Shown here: piece by piece, positions 50,928-60,501 of the stretch
Numbering within the stretch: position 1 is the stretch's first letter
Layout of the letters: the number at the start of each line of letters is the position of its first letter
DNA from: Morganella psychrotolerans
GTDB lineage: Bacteria > Pseudomonadota > Gammaproteobacteria > Enterobacterales > Enterobacteriaceae
Reading direction: 5' to 3'
Length of the DNA stretch: 64,000 bases
NCBI RefSeq assembly: GCF_001676055.1
Contig: NZ_LZEX01000001.1
Coordinates: 434,001 to 498,000 of the forward strand
The notes under the pieces: model-generated
The model's database searches: none
What the model saw: the letters and a program-made list of their open reading frames with translations, nothing else
What the model was told of the DNA's origin: nothing
Position numbers and translations under genes: made by a program

Positions 50928-51337
50928 TCTTCCGGTTTTCCCTCTGATGCTGCCGGGTTCTGTGGCGGCATCTCTTCTGTCTCCGGCAAACGCAGCATAA
51001 AAATCAGCAGACAGGCTAAAATCACCAGTAATAACAGCCGGATATAAATTAATTTTACCAGCCAGAGAGACACAGCAAAGGTCACTAAAATGACGATCAC
51101 CGCACGGCGCTTTGCTTTGCGCGGCAGACCTTTATGTTCCTGCCAGTGGCGGATATAACCGCCGAACCAGGAACGGTACAGCAGCCAGTGATGAAAACGC
51201 GGGGATGAGCGGGAGAAACACCATGCCGCCAGCAGCAGAAACGGCGTTGTCGGCAACAAAGGTAAAACAACACCCAGTGTTGCCAGAACAACAGCAATCC
51301 AGCCGGATAACAACAGCAGCAGGCGTGTAAATGGCAT
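50924..51337 (-). CDS. ybaN: DUF454 inner-membrane protein YbaN
   Basis: A 137-residue protein with N-terminal helices and the DUF454 signature LGVVLPLLPTTPFLLLAAWCFSRSSPRFHHWL. A basic stretch (GLPRKAKRRA) sits before two more helices. Function unknown. It is convergent with the M15 gene, overlapping by 4 bases at the stops. Confidence 0.83.
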   Translation of the reverse strand: MPFTRLLLLLSGWIAVVLATLGVVLPLLPTTPFLLLAAWCFSRSSPRFHHWLLYRSWFGGYIRHWQEHKGLPRKAKRRAVIVILVTFAVSLWLVKLIYIRLLLLVILACLLIFMLRLPETEEMPPQNPAASEGKPED

Positions 51338-51449
51338 CCTTTTGTTTCTCTCCGGCAGTGATAGTCCTGCACGATGTTATCGTTGTGTAACACGATATTC
51401 AACCGGCTTTTGTTCAATTGACGTCTTATAATAACGGCAGATCAAACAA

Positions 51450-51487
51450 CAAAGCCGCATCCCGTTTTGTCCGGGACGCGGCTTTGT
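51450..51487. terminator. Terminator downstream of the ThDP-dependent decarboxylase gene
   Basis: CAAAGCCGC-ATCCCG and CGGGAC-GCGGCTTTG pair to a long stem between the decarboxylase and ybaN, both on the minus strand. Followed by TTAATT-type runs. Confidence 0.65.
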
Positions 51488-51550
51488 TAATTAAAATAAA
51501 AAATAAACTTTAAAATCAAATGATTGATAACTTAGTTTCAATCACTTGCT

Positions 51551-53179
51551 CTATATCAGCGGCGGTATCGACGGCTGGATCGGCACAACCAGCACCGTCG
51601 GCCCTTTTCGTTCCAGTGCCGCTTTACAGGCAGCGGTTACCTCATCTTCTGTCTCTGCCCTGACTGCCGTACAGCCGTAACCCGTTGCCAGTGCGACAAT
51701 ATCCAGCCCCGGAATGTCCAGCCCCGGCACACCCGGTGTCTCTTCCAGTATGGCAAACGATTTCAGAATACCGTACTGACGGTTTTCCGGAATAATAAAC
51801 AGCACCGGCAACTGATGCTGCGCCGCTGTCCATAATCCCTGAATTGAGTATTGCATTGAGCCGTCACCGATTATCGCCACCACCGGACGGTTTCGTCCGC
51901 TGTCCCGTTCACCGAGCGCGATCCCGGCACTTGCAGGCAGGTTCCAGCCCAGCGATCCGCTGGCAAAGGTATAGAAAGAGTCCGGCTTATTAACAGGCCA
52001 GGCGGTATGCAGTTCGCCGAGGTTAGATGGCGATTCTTCCACCAGAATGGCATTTTCAGGCACCACACTTCTCACTGCGCGGAATAATTGTGCGGCACTC
52101 AGTACACTATCTGCCGCAGGCTCCGGCGCCGCAGGGTGCGCTGCCATGCCATGCGGCTGTTTACTGATAGCGGCGGTCCGTGCCGGACGCGCGGCAACCA
52201 GTCCGGTTAACTGCTCAACCGCCAGTACAGCATCACACAGCAGACTGTCACCCACCGGCGCACGACCGGCTTCAGAAGGGTCGTCTGTTACATGCAGCAG
52301 CCGCAATCCCTGCGGGATATATTCACCGGCAACATACGGATAATAACGGAATACCGGCGCACCAATCACTATAGCCACATCATGCCCGGCGAGTTTGTCT
52401 GACAAAGGCTTGATTGCAAACGGCAGACCACCGGCATACAGCGGGTGAGATTCCGGAAATGGCGGGCGCTCTGAAGCCGGTGCTGCATATACAGGGATAT
52501 TCAGTTTTTCTGCCAGCCGGATCCCCGCATCCCAGCCCTCTCCCCGCGCAATCGCAGAGCCATAAATAAGTACCGGATTTTTCGCTGCAGACAGTGCCTG
52601 CGCAAATTCGTTGATCCGCACAGGATCCGGCCCGATACGCTGAGTCACCGAACGGACAACAGCCGGTGCTGCACCTGCCGGTTGATCCCAGTCATCCAGC
52701 GGGATGGATAAAAAGACCGGGCCTGCCGGTGGTTGCAGCGCCATGGCATATGCGCGCATAAATGCCGCCGGAACATCTTCTGCCCTGACCGGCTGATAAC
52801 TCCATTTTACCCAGGGTTTCGGCAGTGTTTCCGGCTCGATATTGGTCAGCCACGGCTCCATCAGCAACATGTCGCGGGTCTGGTTGCCGGCAGTAATAAT
52901 CAGTGGCGTGCGGTTCATGGACGCCGTCAGAATATTACTCATCGCATTACTCAGCCCGGCAGAGGTATGTACATTCACCAGCGCCACATTGCGTGTGGAT
53001 TGTGCATAACCATCTGCTGCCGCCACCGCGGAGGATTCATGTAATGTCTGGATATAACGGAAATCCTCCGGGAAATCTTTCAGAAATGTTTCTTCCGTTG
53101 ACCCAGGATTACCGAATACCGTGGTTATATTCAGTTGTCGCAGCAATTCAAACGTCACTTGCCGGATTGTTTTGTCCAT
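51551..53179 (-). CDS. Thiamine-diphosphate-dependent decarboxylase, benzoylformate decarboxylase-like
   Basis: A 542-residue enzyme with the three ThDP domains (about 1-165, 185-320, 360-530). It aligns with Pseudomonas benzoylformate decarboxylase: FGNPGSTE with S27, E48 (HESSAV) which activates the cofactor, H71 (VHTSAG), GAPVFRYY, and the cofactor motif GDGS...ENRQYG. The residue matching catalytic His281 of that enzyme is tyrosine here (Y280), so the substrate may be different. No mandelate-pathway genes are near. Monocistronic by appearance. Confidence 0.8.
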   Translation of the reverse strand: MDKTIRQVTFELLRQLNITTVFGNPGSTEETFLKDFPEDFRYIQTLHESSAVAAADGYAQSTRNVALVNVHTSAGLSNAMSNILTASMNRTPLIITAGNQTRDMLLMEPWLTNIEPETLPKPWVKWSYQPVRAEDVPAAFMRAYAMALQPPAGPVFLSIPLDDWDQPAGAAPAVVRSVTQRIGPDPVRINEFAQALSAAKNPVLIYGSAIARGEGWDAGIRLAEKLNIPVYAAPASERPPFPESHPLYAGGLPFAIKPLSDKLAGHDVAIVIGAPVFRYYPYVAGEYIPQGLRLLHVTDDPSEAGRAPVGDSLLCDAVLAVEQLTGLVAARPARTAAISKQPHGMAAHPAAPEPAADSVLSAAQLFRAVRSVVPENAILVEESPSNLGELHTAWPVNKPDSFYTFASGSLGWNLPASAGIALGERDSGRNRPVVAIIGDGSMQYSIQGLWTAAQHQLPVLFIIPENRQYGILKSFAILEETPGVPGLDIPGLDIVALATGYGCTAVRAETEDEVTAACKAALERKGPTVLVVPIQPSIPPLI

Positions 53180-53708
53180 CTTGATGCTCCCGTATAATCA
53201 TCATTATTACGCTATAAAAGTCAGTATGTTATTTAACGCTGTATTGCCGGATAATTAAAAAAACAAATGTTAATTTATATTCCTGAAGACTTTTTTTATT
53301 GAAAAACAAGAACAAACAGATAAGAAATAAAATCGCTGGTATGAGAAAAACCGGATATTCCTGAATGTATTACAGGATAAAATAAAGATCAAACAGCCGG
53401 GATTGTGAAAAGAACCTGAATATTGCGGGATAAAAAAATGAATAAAATTTATTTGTGATGTAAAGCAAAACGATAGAGGTAAGACCACATACTTTACCCG
53501 AAAAAGGTCAGCAAAATACACCTGCAGAGTCTTATTCAGAGTGAAAAAAGCGATAAAATATTGCCGGTCACTTAATTCGTTACATCACTGTTTAACTTAG
53601 TCCTGTTATTGTTTTCCGCGTGGTACCAATTGGTTATTTTCTTTTTTTTTAAGCTCTCCGCGGATGCAGAGAGCTTTTTTTTTTAATTCCGGTATATCCT
53701 TTTTTATA
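53180..53708. other. Intergenic region with an orphan terminator
   Basis: AT-rich DNA between the decarboxylase promoter and the half-repeat at 53709. I see no convincing gene: a minus-strand frame at 53270-53521 is hydrophobic but has no ribosome binding site and odd composition. The only clear structure is the plus-strand terminator near 53652-53684. Confidence 0.5.
53580..53684 (+). ncRNA. Candidate small RNA ending in a strong terminator
   Basis: AGCTCTC CGCGGATGCA GAGAGCT followed by ten T (53652-53684) on the plus strand, with no plus-strand gene to its left before 51337. A U-rich stretch (TTATTTTCTTTTTTTTT) just before the stem is the kind of Hfq site found in sRNAs. The start is a guess. 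Confidence 0.35.
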
Positions 53709-53764
53709 TGTACAGCTTACTGAGCGCAGCCAACGAAGCTGCAGTTTGACGAAATAAGGGTATA
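53709..53764. repeat. Half copy of the MITE-like repeat
   Basis: The right half only: GCGCAGCCAACGAAGCTGCAGTTTGACGAAATAAGGGTATA. It runs up to the start of the small lipoprotein gene and places AAGGG five bases before that ATG. Confidence 0.75.
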
Positions 53765-53765
53765 T

Positions 53766-53888
53766 ATGTTGAAGATAATCAGTTTGATTGCCGTTATTAT
53801 GCTGTCCGGGTGTGCCGGGGTTGGCGTCGGGGCATCAGGTGGCTCAGAGGGCGCATCTGTCGGGATCGGGACAGGTATCGGTTTTTAG
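53766..53888 (+). CDS. Small lipoprotein of 40 residues
   Basis: A 40-codon frame: MLKIISLIAVIMLSGC is a compact lipoprotein signal with lipobox LSGC (C16), leaving a 25-residue mature part rich in glycine, serine and alanine (GVGVGASGGSEG). The ribosome binding site AAGGG comes from the half repeat just upstream. Such tiny lipoproteins with Gly-rich tails occur in Enterobacterales, mostly without known role. It lies 99 bases before ypfN. Confidence 0.65.
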   Translation: MLKIISLIAVIMLSGCAGVGVGASGGSEGASVGIGTGIGF

Positions 53889-53987
53889 TGTCCCCGGTAA
53901 ACAGATGCTCAGTAACATCTCAAATGTGGTAATCTGTCTTTGCGACACGGTCAAATGGTACCGGACAGATAAAAAAAAGGTAATCAC

Positions 53988-54191
53988 ATGCAACAATGGT
54001 TAGCAGACTACTGGTGGATCATCCTGGTGCTGTTTTTTGGTATTATTTTAAATGCAATTAAGGATTTAAAGCGGGTGGATCACAAAAAATACCTGCTGAA
54101 CCGCCCCGAGTTGCCACCACATCGTGATAATAATGCCCAATGGGATGATGAAGACGACGACCGCCCGGATAATTCATCTAAAAAGCCATAA
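53988..54191 (+). CDS. ypfN: UPF0370 membrane protein YpfN
   Basis: A 67-residue protein with one N-terminal helix ([17 protein letters not shown]) and the family signature [23 protein letters not shown], then an acidic tail (DDEDDDR). It matches E. coli YpfN. Function unknown. Its end overlaps the tmcA end tail to tail by 14 bases. Confidence 0.9.
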   Translation: MQQWLADYWWIILVLFFGIILNAIKDLKRVDHKKYLLNRPELPPHRDNNAQWDDEDDDRPDNSSKKP

Positions 54192-56196
54192 TCATTGATG
54201 CTGTCTGCTGTGCCCACTCCGGGCGCAGCGAGTGCAGTACCTCCGCTGTTTCCTGCCGTAATGCGCTGAGTAATGCTTTCTTCCCGATTATCTGCGGCTG
54301 TTTCCGTGTGCTGTCATCCGTTGTATTTCCTGGTAACAGAGCGGATAACCGCGCGGTTTGTGCCGGGTAGCAGGTCTGTAATAATGTCAGTGCAGGATCT
54401 GCAACTGCCTGCGGTTTGGCGGCAAACGCAAAACCGGCAAGCATCATCCACTCGGTATCATTCAGTACCGTTGCCCTGACTGACGTTACCGGTGAGGATC
54501 CCCATGTGCGGGAAAGCACGCTGCAATCACGGGCAAACTGCTGTTGTGCGGCTTCAGCCAGTGTTTCACCTGCCGGTGAAAGCGGCAACAGCAGCATGGC
54601 GGTATAGCAACCACTTCCCGCTTCAGGATGTGTGCCCATTCTGGCAAAACGAAATCCGCAGGCTGTCCAGAATGCTGCCAGTTCCGGGGTATAGCCAAAG
54701 CTGACGGATAAATAATCCAGCCCGCAGGCTTTTGCATCTTCCGCCGCCCGCCGTAACAATTTCCGCCCCAGCGCGTTGCGCCGGTATGCACCGTGAACGG
54801 CAATCCGGCTGACGCGTCGCGAAACAAGCTGTGCCGCCTGCGGAAAATAACTGTGTGCCGCCAGTGACTGTGCCAGCAGATTACCGGGCGGCCGCCGAAA
54901 TCCCGCCCAGACCGCCTGTGACAGCGCAGCGGACAATCCGCCCTCATCAACAGTCCAGAGAGCGGCAGCCACTTGCCCACATTGGCGGAACAGCGAAAAA
55001 TGCTGTCCGCCTGCATCTGCCAGCCGCCGTAAATCAAGGGGGGATGTCCGGTAATGTGCGGCAGTGAGCAAGCCATAGAATCCGGCAAGCAGGGCAGGAT
55101 CATCACACAATGCCTGCTGCGGTAACGATTGATACTCACATGACCCCGGTAATACCGGTATTTCTGCCGGTTCTTGCAGTAACAGCGCCTTATCCAGCCA
55201 GTTTTCCAGCGGATCATTATCCGCCCAGCGAACCGGATGGGTCAGCGAAAGCAGCGTAAAACCCGGCAAGGTATAACAGAATTTGAGTAAAAAGCCGCGC
55301 CCGGTGCCTTCATAACCCTGAACAGTGGACAGAAGCAGAACGCGGGGGAAAGCGGCCACAATTCGTGAGAGCTGCGGTAACGGGATCATCGCGGCTTCAT
55401 CGATAACCAGCCAGCCATATTTACTGAGATCGGCGGTTTCACTTAAAACCAGCAGATTGTCCGGCGGAATAAATTCCACATTATCAGACTGACTGAGGTA
55501 GTGCTGAATAACAGAAACCGATACTTTTGCCGGTGCACATAACAGATGATGACCCGGTGTCTGTGCCAGAAACAGACCGGCGAGAGCCGATTTTCCCCGG
55601 CCGCGGGCAGCAGGAAGGCCAAAAATACCGGTATCCGCCTGACGCAGTTGTGACAGTACCGATTGCTGATCAGGTGTGGGAGAGCCATCCGGCAGCCGCC
55701 AGCGCGCCCGCTGAGGTAAAAGAGATAATTGACAGGATTGTCCTTCATGCCAGCAGACAACCGCTTCATCATCCAGGGTCTGTGCCAGATGGCGCATAAA
55801 ACGGGGAGCCGCGATTAACTGCCCGCGATCGTTCCAGCGCAGGCTGTCTTCATCGGGGCGCGTCAGCCATTCTGATTCAGCGGGTAACAACAAAATCAAC
55901 CAGCTGCCTGCCTGTAAGGTGCCGGTCAGCATTGCCAGCGCTTCAGTGTGAAGGCCGTGGCGGGCATCAAATACGCCGTGACGAAATTCCCGGCCCAAGA
56001 GTAACCGCGCCTGCGCAGCGGCAACAGCCCCGGGCAGGCAAGAAGAAATTACCGGCCAGTCACCGGAAACCGCTGCCATAACAGCGCGCAGCGTTTCCTC
56101 ACACCAGGCATCGCTTCCGCTCAGTACCCACAACCGGCGGGCACCTTGTTTACTGAGTTGTTCTGTGCAAAGCGGGAGTGTCTCAGGCAACATCAT
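54178..56196 (-). CDS. tmcA: tRNA(Met) cytidine acetyltransferase TmcA
   Basis: A 672-residue enzyme that makes N4-acetylcytidine at the wobble base of elongator tRNA-Met. An N-terminal domain is followed by an RNA-helicase-like ATPase module (Walker [12 protein letters not shown] near 200; DEAA motif in [13 protein letters not shown]), then a GNAT acetyltransferase domain ([21 protein letters not shown], about 465-485). Length and order match E. coli TmcA. It is 7 bases from the YeaL-like gene. Confidence 0.92.
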   Translation of the reverse strand: MMLPETLPLCTEQLSKQGARRLWVLSGSDAWCEETLRAVMAAVSGDWPVISSCLPGAVAAAQARLLLGREFRHGVFDARHGLHTEALAMLTGTLQAGSWLILLLPAESEWLTRPDEDSLRWNDRGQLIAAPRFMRHLAQTLDDEAVVCWHEGQSCQLSLLPQRARWRLPDGSPTPDQQSVLSQLRQADTGIFGLPAARGRGKSALAGLFLAQTPGHHLLCAPAKVSVSVIQHYLSQSDNVEFIPPDNLLVLSETADLSKYGWLVIDEAAMIPLPQLSRIVAAFPRVLLLSTVQGYEGTGRGFLLKFCYTLPGFTLLSLTHPVRWADNDPLENWLDKALLLQEPAEIPVLPGSCEYQSLPQQALCDDPALLAGFYGLLTAAHYRTSPLDLRRLADAGGQHFSLFRQCGQVAAALWTVDEGGLSAALSQAVWAGFRRPPGNLLAQSLAAHSYFPQAAQLVSRRVSRIAVHGAYRRNALGRKLLRRAAEDAKACGLDYLSVSFGYTPELAAFWTACGFRFARMGTHPEAGSGCYTAMLLLPLSPAGETLAEAAQQQFARDCSVLSRTWGSSPVTSVRATVLNDTEWMMLAGFAFAAKPQAVADPALTLLQTCYPAQTARLSALLPGNTTDDSTRKQPQIIGKKALLSALRQETAEVLHSLRPEWAQQTASMIMAF

Positions 56197-56203
56197 CTAT
56201 CCG

Positions 56204-56656
56204 CTACGCTTTGCCGATCAGCATTGAGAGGATCCCCGCCGCAATCAGCGGCCCGACCGGAACACCTTTAAACATTGCCACACCGATAATGGTTCCGACC
56301 AGTAAACCGGCCACTGTAGAAGGTTGGTTACTCATCAGTGTAACCCCGCGGCTGCCGAGCCATGAAACCAGAATTCCGATAGCTATCGCCAGCAGGGATT
56401 TCCAGTTCAGAAAGGAGCTGAGTACATCACCGGCGCTGATTTTTCCGCTGGCAATAGGCGCCATCACCCCGATAGTCAGGATGAGTATCCCGAATTTCAG
56501 TCCGTATTTTTCAACAAACGGAAAATAGCTGTTCAGTGGCGTAATGCGCACTGCCAGCAAAAAAAGAAGGGCGAGAGTTACCGTCATATTGTTACTGATA
56601 AGCCCGAGTCCGGCTAAAACCAACAGAATAATCAGGGTCGGGTCAATATTGCTCAT
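56204..56656 (-). CDS. yeaL: DUF441 inner-membrane protein, YeaL family
   Basis: A 150-residue protein from the ATG at 56656 (AGGA upstream); a longer frame to 56719 is not supported. Four helices and the family pattern [29 protein letters not shown] and [19 protein letters not shown] match E. coli YeaL. Function unknown. In E. coli the gene lies elsewhere; here it may be transcribed with tmcA. Confidence 0.85.
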   Translation of the reverse strand: MSNIDPTLIILLVLAGLGLISNNMTVTLALLFLLAVRITPLNSYFPFVEKYGLKFGILILTIGVMAPIASGKISAGDVLSSFLNWKSLLAIAIGILVSWLGSRGVTLMSNQPSTVAGLLVGTIIGVAMFKGVPVGPLIAAGILSMLIGKA

Positions 56657-56761
56657 GTGAGATCCTGCATCAGGGGGATGAAAAACACCGATAGTATGCG
56701 CTTGTAAACGGATAATCAAACTTCTGCCCGGTTGATGCAGGAAACCACCGGGCAGAAACCA

Positions 56762-57649
56762 TTATTTCAGTGCGGAGAATGTATCACATTGCGCAATGTC
56801 GCCGGTGTCAAAACCGCGTTTAAACCATTCATGGCGCTGCGCGGATGTACCGTGCGTAAAGCTGTCCGGGATAACCCGTCCCTGACTCTGTTTTTGCAGA
56901 CGGTCGTCGCCGATAGCCTGCGCCGCATCCAGTGCATTCTGTAAATCACCCTGCTCGAGGAGCCCGGTATTTTTCATTTCATGCCCCCAGATACCGGCAA
57001 AGCAATCCGCTTGTAATTCCATTTTAACGGATAACCGGTTTGCTTCTTTCTGACTGCTGCGCTGCTGACGCTCACGCACCTGACTGTCAATTCCCAGCAG
57101 ATGCTGAACATGGTGGCCCACTTCATGGGCAACCACATAACCCTGCGCGAAATCACCACCCGCCGCCAGTTTGGTGCGCATATCATCATAAAAAGAGAGA
57201 TCGATATACACTTTCTGGTCAGCCGGACAATAAAACGGCCCCATTACCGCCTGTCCCGTACCACACCCGGTAGGCGTGGCACCACGATACAGTACCAGTT
57301 TCGGCTCGCGGTACTGACGGTTCATCTGTGAAAATCTCTGTGCCCAGACAGCTTCTGTTTCTGCCAGCATCACACCGGTAAATTCAGCCTGTTTCTGTTC
57401 CTGAGCATTACTCTGTGCCGGACGTTGTTGCGCGGACGTTTGCCCGGCTCCCATCGGATCGCCGGAAATAAAGCCCGTCAGGTCAACGCCGTAAAACCCG
57501 GCAACGACAACAATCACTATCACCACCAGACCAGCTTTACCGCGCGGTAACGGAATACGCGGTCCGCCGGATGATCCCCCCGGCATTCTGCTGCCGGAAC
57601 CCCGGCGGTCTTCTATATTGTCGCTCTGACGACGCCCTTGCCAACGCAT
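56762..57649 (-). CDS. ypfJ: Neutral zinc metallopeptidase family protein YpfJ
   Basis: A 295-residue protein. [16 protein letters not shown] at the N-terminus precedes a single membrane helix ([21 protein letters not shown]), then a periplasmic zinc-peptidase domain with HExxH ([10 protein letters not shown]) and a third ligand in [11 protein letters not shown]. Closely matches E. coli YpfJ. Substrate unknown. Confidence 0.9.
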   Translation of the reverse strand: MRWQGRRQSDNIEDRRGSGSRMPGGSSGGPRIPLPRGKAGLVVIVIVVVAGFYGVDLTGFISGDPMGAGQTSAQQRPAQSNAQEQKQAEFTGVMLAETEAVWAQRFSQMNRQYREPKLVLYRGATPTGCGTGQAVMGPFYCPADQKVYIDLSFYDDMRTKLAAGGDFAQGYVVAHEVGHHVQHLLGIDSQVRERQQRSSQKEANRLSVKMELQADCFAGIWGHEMKNTGLLEQGDLQNALDAAQAIGDDRLQKQSQGRVIPDSFTHGTSAQRHEWFKRGFDTGDIAQCDTFSALK

Positions 57650-57671
57650 GATAGCTCTCTGCTCTGATAGA

Positions 57672-57742
57672 TGTACCCTTATTCATTCAGTTGGCCATGC
57701 TCCGATTGCCGCCTGCCTGCATCCTGAATGACGTTGGGTATA
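57672..57742. repeat. MITE-like repeat, shortened copy
   Basis: A 71-base copy 22 bases upstream of ypfJ with ends TGTACCCTTATTCATTCAG and ATCCTGAATGACGTTGGGTATA type; centre deleted. Confidence 0.75.
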
Positions 57743-57840
57743 GGATAAGTATTAAGTATATAGTACAGAGAAAACCTGGTGAGGAAAAACGCTTCTTTCT
57801 TTCAGTATGCTGTTAAAAAGCAGCCTGAGCTGCTTTTTAA

Positions 57841-57895
57841 CCTTATTCATTCAAATTGCAGGTTCGTTGGCGAAACGAAGCCCGCCGGGTATATA
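57841..57895. repeat. Partial copy of the MITE-like repeat next to purC
   Basis: CCTTATTCATTCAAATTGCAGGTTCGTTGGCGAAACG then GCCCGCCGGGTATATA. It lacks the outermost TATA on the left and most of the centre. It starts just after a short hairpin (AAAAAGCAGCCTGAGCTGCTTTTTAA, 57815-57841) that may be the purC terminator. Confidence 0.65.
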
Positions 57896-57902
57896 ATAAT
57901 CG

Positions 57903-58616
57903 TTAGTCCAGCTCAACACCCAGGCGGCGCGCCACTTCTTCATAGGCTTCAATAAGGCCGCCCAGACTCTGACGGAAACGGTCTTTATCCATTTTATTGA
58001 GGGTTTCTTTATCCCATAAACGGCTGCCGTCCGGCGAAAATTCATCCCCCAGCACAACCTGTCCTTTATACAGACCGAATTCCAGTTTGAAATCCACGAG
58101 GATAAGACCGGCATCATCAAACAGGCGGGATAACACGTCATTAGCGAGATAACTCAGACGCTTCATTTCAGCGAGGTTTTCCTGACTGACCCAGCCGAAT
58201 GTTTCACAGTAAGATTCGTTGATCATCGGGTCGTGTTTGGCATCATTTTTCAGGAAAAGGTCAAAGATTGGCGGATTCAGCACCAGCCCCTCTTCAGTTC
58301 CGAGACGTTTAACCAGAGAGCCCGCAGCACGGTTGCGGATCACACACTCGACCGGCACCATATCCAGCTTTTTCACCAGGACATCGGTATCAGACAGCAG
58401 TTGCTCCATCTGGGTAGGGATCCCCGCCGCTTCCAGCTTACTCATGATAAAGTGATTAAATTTGTTATTAACCATGCCCTTACGATCAAATTGCTCGATG
58501 CGCTCACCATCCAGTGCTGATGTATCATTGCGAAATTCCAGAATCAGCAAATCAGGATTATCCGTGGTATAGACGGTTTTGGCTTTACCACGATACAGTT
58601 CAGCTTTCTTTTGCAT
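57903..58616 (-). CDS. purC: Phosphoribosylaminoimidazole-succinocarboxamide synthase
   Basis: A 237-residue SAICAR synthetase: [22 protein letters not shown] opening, [18 protein letters not shown], and [31 protein letters not shown] with the metal-binding acidic residues. It ligates aspartate to CAIR in purine synthesis. In E. coli bamC is the next gene; here four genes intervene. Confidence 0.96.
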   Translation of the reverse strand: MQKKAELYRGKAKTVYTTDNPDLLILEFRNDTSALDGERIEQFDRKGMVNNKFNHFIMSKLEAAGIPTQMEQLLSDTDVLVKKLDMVPVECVIRNRAAGSLVKRLGTEEGLVLNPPIFDLFLKNDAKHDPMINESYCETFGWVSQENLAEMKRLSYLANDVLSRLFDDAGLILVDFKLEFGLYKGQVVLGDEFSPDGSRLWDKETLNKMDKDRFRQSLGGLIEAYEEVARRLGVELD

Positions 58617-58769
58617 CTTGCACTCTCCAGACAGGATTAATAATAGGCATATCGCCTGATGTGTTTATTCTCCCTCAGAACGCACAGAGAAGCAATCGTT
58701 TGCGTGAGAAAAACAACAGCGCAGGTAAGAGTGTGCGGCAGATACGGCAAACCGCCAACCCGGCTTAAT

Positions 58770-59540
58770 TTATACCATAACAAGGGATAACCCCTGCTGT
58801 ATAAGCAGGTCACGGGCTGATTGCGGAGTACTCCTGCCAAGCACGATATAACTCAAATCCTGACACCCCGCCACACGGTGACGGGCTATCCGTCCCAGTT
58901 TACCGGCGGTTATCCCGGTGACAACCTGGTTACTCTGCTGCACCAGCGCACGTTTAAATGCCGCCTCTTCAAACCCGGAAACGGTGACGCCACCGTCCGC
59001 ATCCATTGCGCAACCGCCGAGAAAACAGAGATCAATATACAGGTTTGACAATTGTTGCAGTGCCTCAATACCCAGACAGGCACCTGACGGCTGATGCAGC
59101 TTTCCGCCCAGTACAATCAGTTCAAACTGCGGGTATTTAGTAAGCTGTGCAGCGGTAAGCGGCGTATGCGTTACAACTGTCAATGAAAAATCAGCGGGCA
59201 TCTGCTGTGCCAACAGTAAATTCAGGCTGCCGGAATCCAGAAAAACCGTTGTATTGTTTTTAATTAACCCTGCACAACCGAGCGCGATATTTTCTTTTTC
59301 TGCACTATTCTGCCCGATCCGTTGCTGAAAATCCGCAACCTCACCAAGCACACTGACCGCGCCGCCATAGACCCGTTTGCAGAGCCCTTCTTCCGCCAAA
59401 ACCTGTAAATCACGCCGTATTGTGTGCTCTGACACACCAAGCTGTGTGACCAGTGCACTGCACTGAACCCGTCCTTCTGTCTGTAATAATTGTCGGATCA
59501 GGGATTGCCGTTGTTCCGGAAAAGCTGCATAATCGAGCAC
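58770..59540 (-). CDS. DeoR-family transcriptional regulator
   Basis: A 256-residue repressor, starting at the GTG at 59540 with a strong AAAGGAGATTAAC site; the longer ATG frame lacks one. Helix-turn-helix at about 22-45 (SALVTQLGVSEHTIRRDLQVL), then the DeoR C-terminal sensor domain (IFLDSGSL-type TTVFLDSGSLNLLLAQQM, sugar-phosphate binding; LIVLGGKLHQPSGACLG; FLGGCAMDADGGVTV). It is divergent from a phosphatase-transporter pair it probably controls, with a sugar phosphate as effector. Confidence 0.85.
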   Translation of the reverse strand: MLDYAAFPEQRQSLIRQLLQTEGRVQCSALVTQLGVSEHTIRRDLQVLAEEGLCKRVYGGAVSVLGEVADFQQRIGQNSAEKENIALGCAGLIKNNTTVFLDSGSLNLLLAQQMPADFSLTVVTHTPLTAAQLTKYPQFELIVLGGKLHQPSGACLGIEALQQLSNLYIDLCFLGGCAMDADGGVTVSGFEEAAFKRALVQQSNQVVTGITAGKLGRIARHRVAGCQDLSYIVLGRSTPQSARDLLIQQGLSLVMV

Positions 59541-59604
59541 GTTAATCTCCTTTAAGTTGCAAAAAGAATCATAACCGAGCACCTTAAAATGTCAACTAAC
59601 CCTT

Positions 59605-59624
59605 TATACCCGACGTTATTCAAG
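59605..59624. repeat. End fragment of the MITE-like repeat
   Basis: TATACCCGACGTTATTCAAG, the left terminal 20 bases only, lying 9 bases before the phosphatase start. Its last bases plus GAGATAACTG form the leader of that gene. Confidence 0.55.
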
Positions 59625-59633
59625 AGATAACTG

Positions 59634-60449
59634 ATGAACATACGCCATCCTGATATTGCATTTTTTCACCAACTGGCTAACCGCGCGGCACAGGAAACAT
59701 TGCCCCGCTTTTTGTCGTCACACCATCTTAATATCGATACTAAAGTCAAAGAGGGCGTCAGCTTTGACCCGGTGACAGAGGCTGACCGTCAGGCTGAAAT
59801 CGCTATGCGGGCGCTGATAAATACGGTGTATCCCTCTCACAGTGTGCTGGGTGAGGAGTTTGGTCTCAGTGACGAAAGTGGTAAAAACGGGGAAAGTGAT
59901 TATCAGTGGATCCTCGACCCGGTCGACGGAACCCGCCCTTTCCTGCTCGGTTTACCGGTCTGGGGTACGCTTATGGGGTTAACTTACCGTGAACAGGCCA
60001 TTATGGGCATGATGAGTCAGCCTTATACCGGTGAACGATTCTGGGCTGATGGTGAGCGCAGCTGGCACAGCAGCCCTCACGGTACATTTGTGATGAAAAC
60101 CCGTAAAAACATTACGTTGGAAAACGCTATTCTGCATACTAATTCACCGGAACCTATATCCCGCTTTCCTTCGGTAAAACTGACTGCGCTGATGGACCGG
60201 GTTCTGATGACCCGTTTCGGCGGAGAGTGCTACGCGATGGCGATGGTTGCCGCCGGACGTATTGATTTATGCTTTGATTATGCATTGCAGCCTTATGATA
60301 TAGCTGCCTTTATCCCGATAATCGAGCAGGCGGGCGGCTGTGTGACCACTCTTGACGGCGGACGTCCTGAAAAAGGCGGCGCGATTCTTGCCAGCGGTTG
60401 TCCCCGTCTTCATCAGCAGGCGCTTGCTATTCTGAATGGTAATGATTAG
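59634..60449 (+). CDS. Inositol-monophosphatase-family phosphatase, HisN-like
   Basis: A 271-residue member of the IMPase/FIG family. Metal-binding motifs: E in VLGEEFG, LDPVDGTRPFLLGLPVWG (DPxDGT) and the PYDIAAFIPIIEQAGG aspartate. The GTRPF and PVWGTLMGL segments are closest to the HisN type of histidinol phosphatase. Enterobacteria use HisB for histidine, so here a sugar or polyol phosphate substrate is more likely, in line with the divergent DeoR regulator. Followed by an MFS gene 52 bases downstream. Confidence 0.8.
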   Translation: MNIRHPDIAFFHQLANRAAQETLPRFLSSHHLNIDTKVKEGVSFDPVTEADRQAEIAMRALINTVYPSHSVLGEEFGLSDESGKNGESDYQWILDPVDGTRPFLLGLPVWGTLMGLTYREQAIMGMMSQPYTGERFWADGERSWHSSPHGTFVMKTRKNITLENAILHTNSPEPISRFPSVKLTALMDRVLMTRFGGECYAMAMVAAGRIDLCFDYALQPYDIAAFIPIIEQAGGCVTTLDGGRPEKGGAILASGCPRLHQQALAILNGND

Positions 60450-60501
60450 CCTTAATATGATTATCTGATTTATATAATTTGTACTGATAAGGTTTTGAGT
60501 T

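Noticed and set aside
53270-53521. An 83-codon minus-strand frame in the gap upstream of the decarboxylase
   Set aside because: Phe/Ser/Cys-rich translation of AT-rich DNA, no ribosome binding site, no family resemblance.
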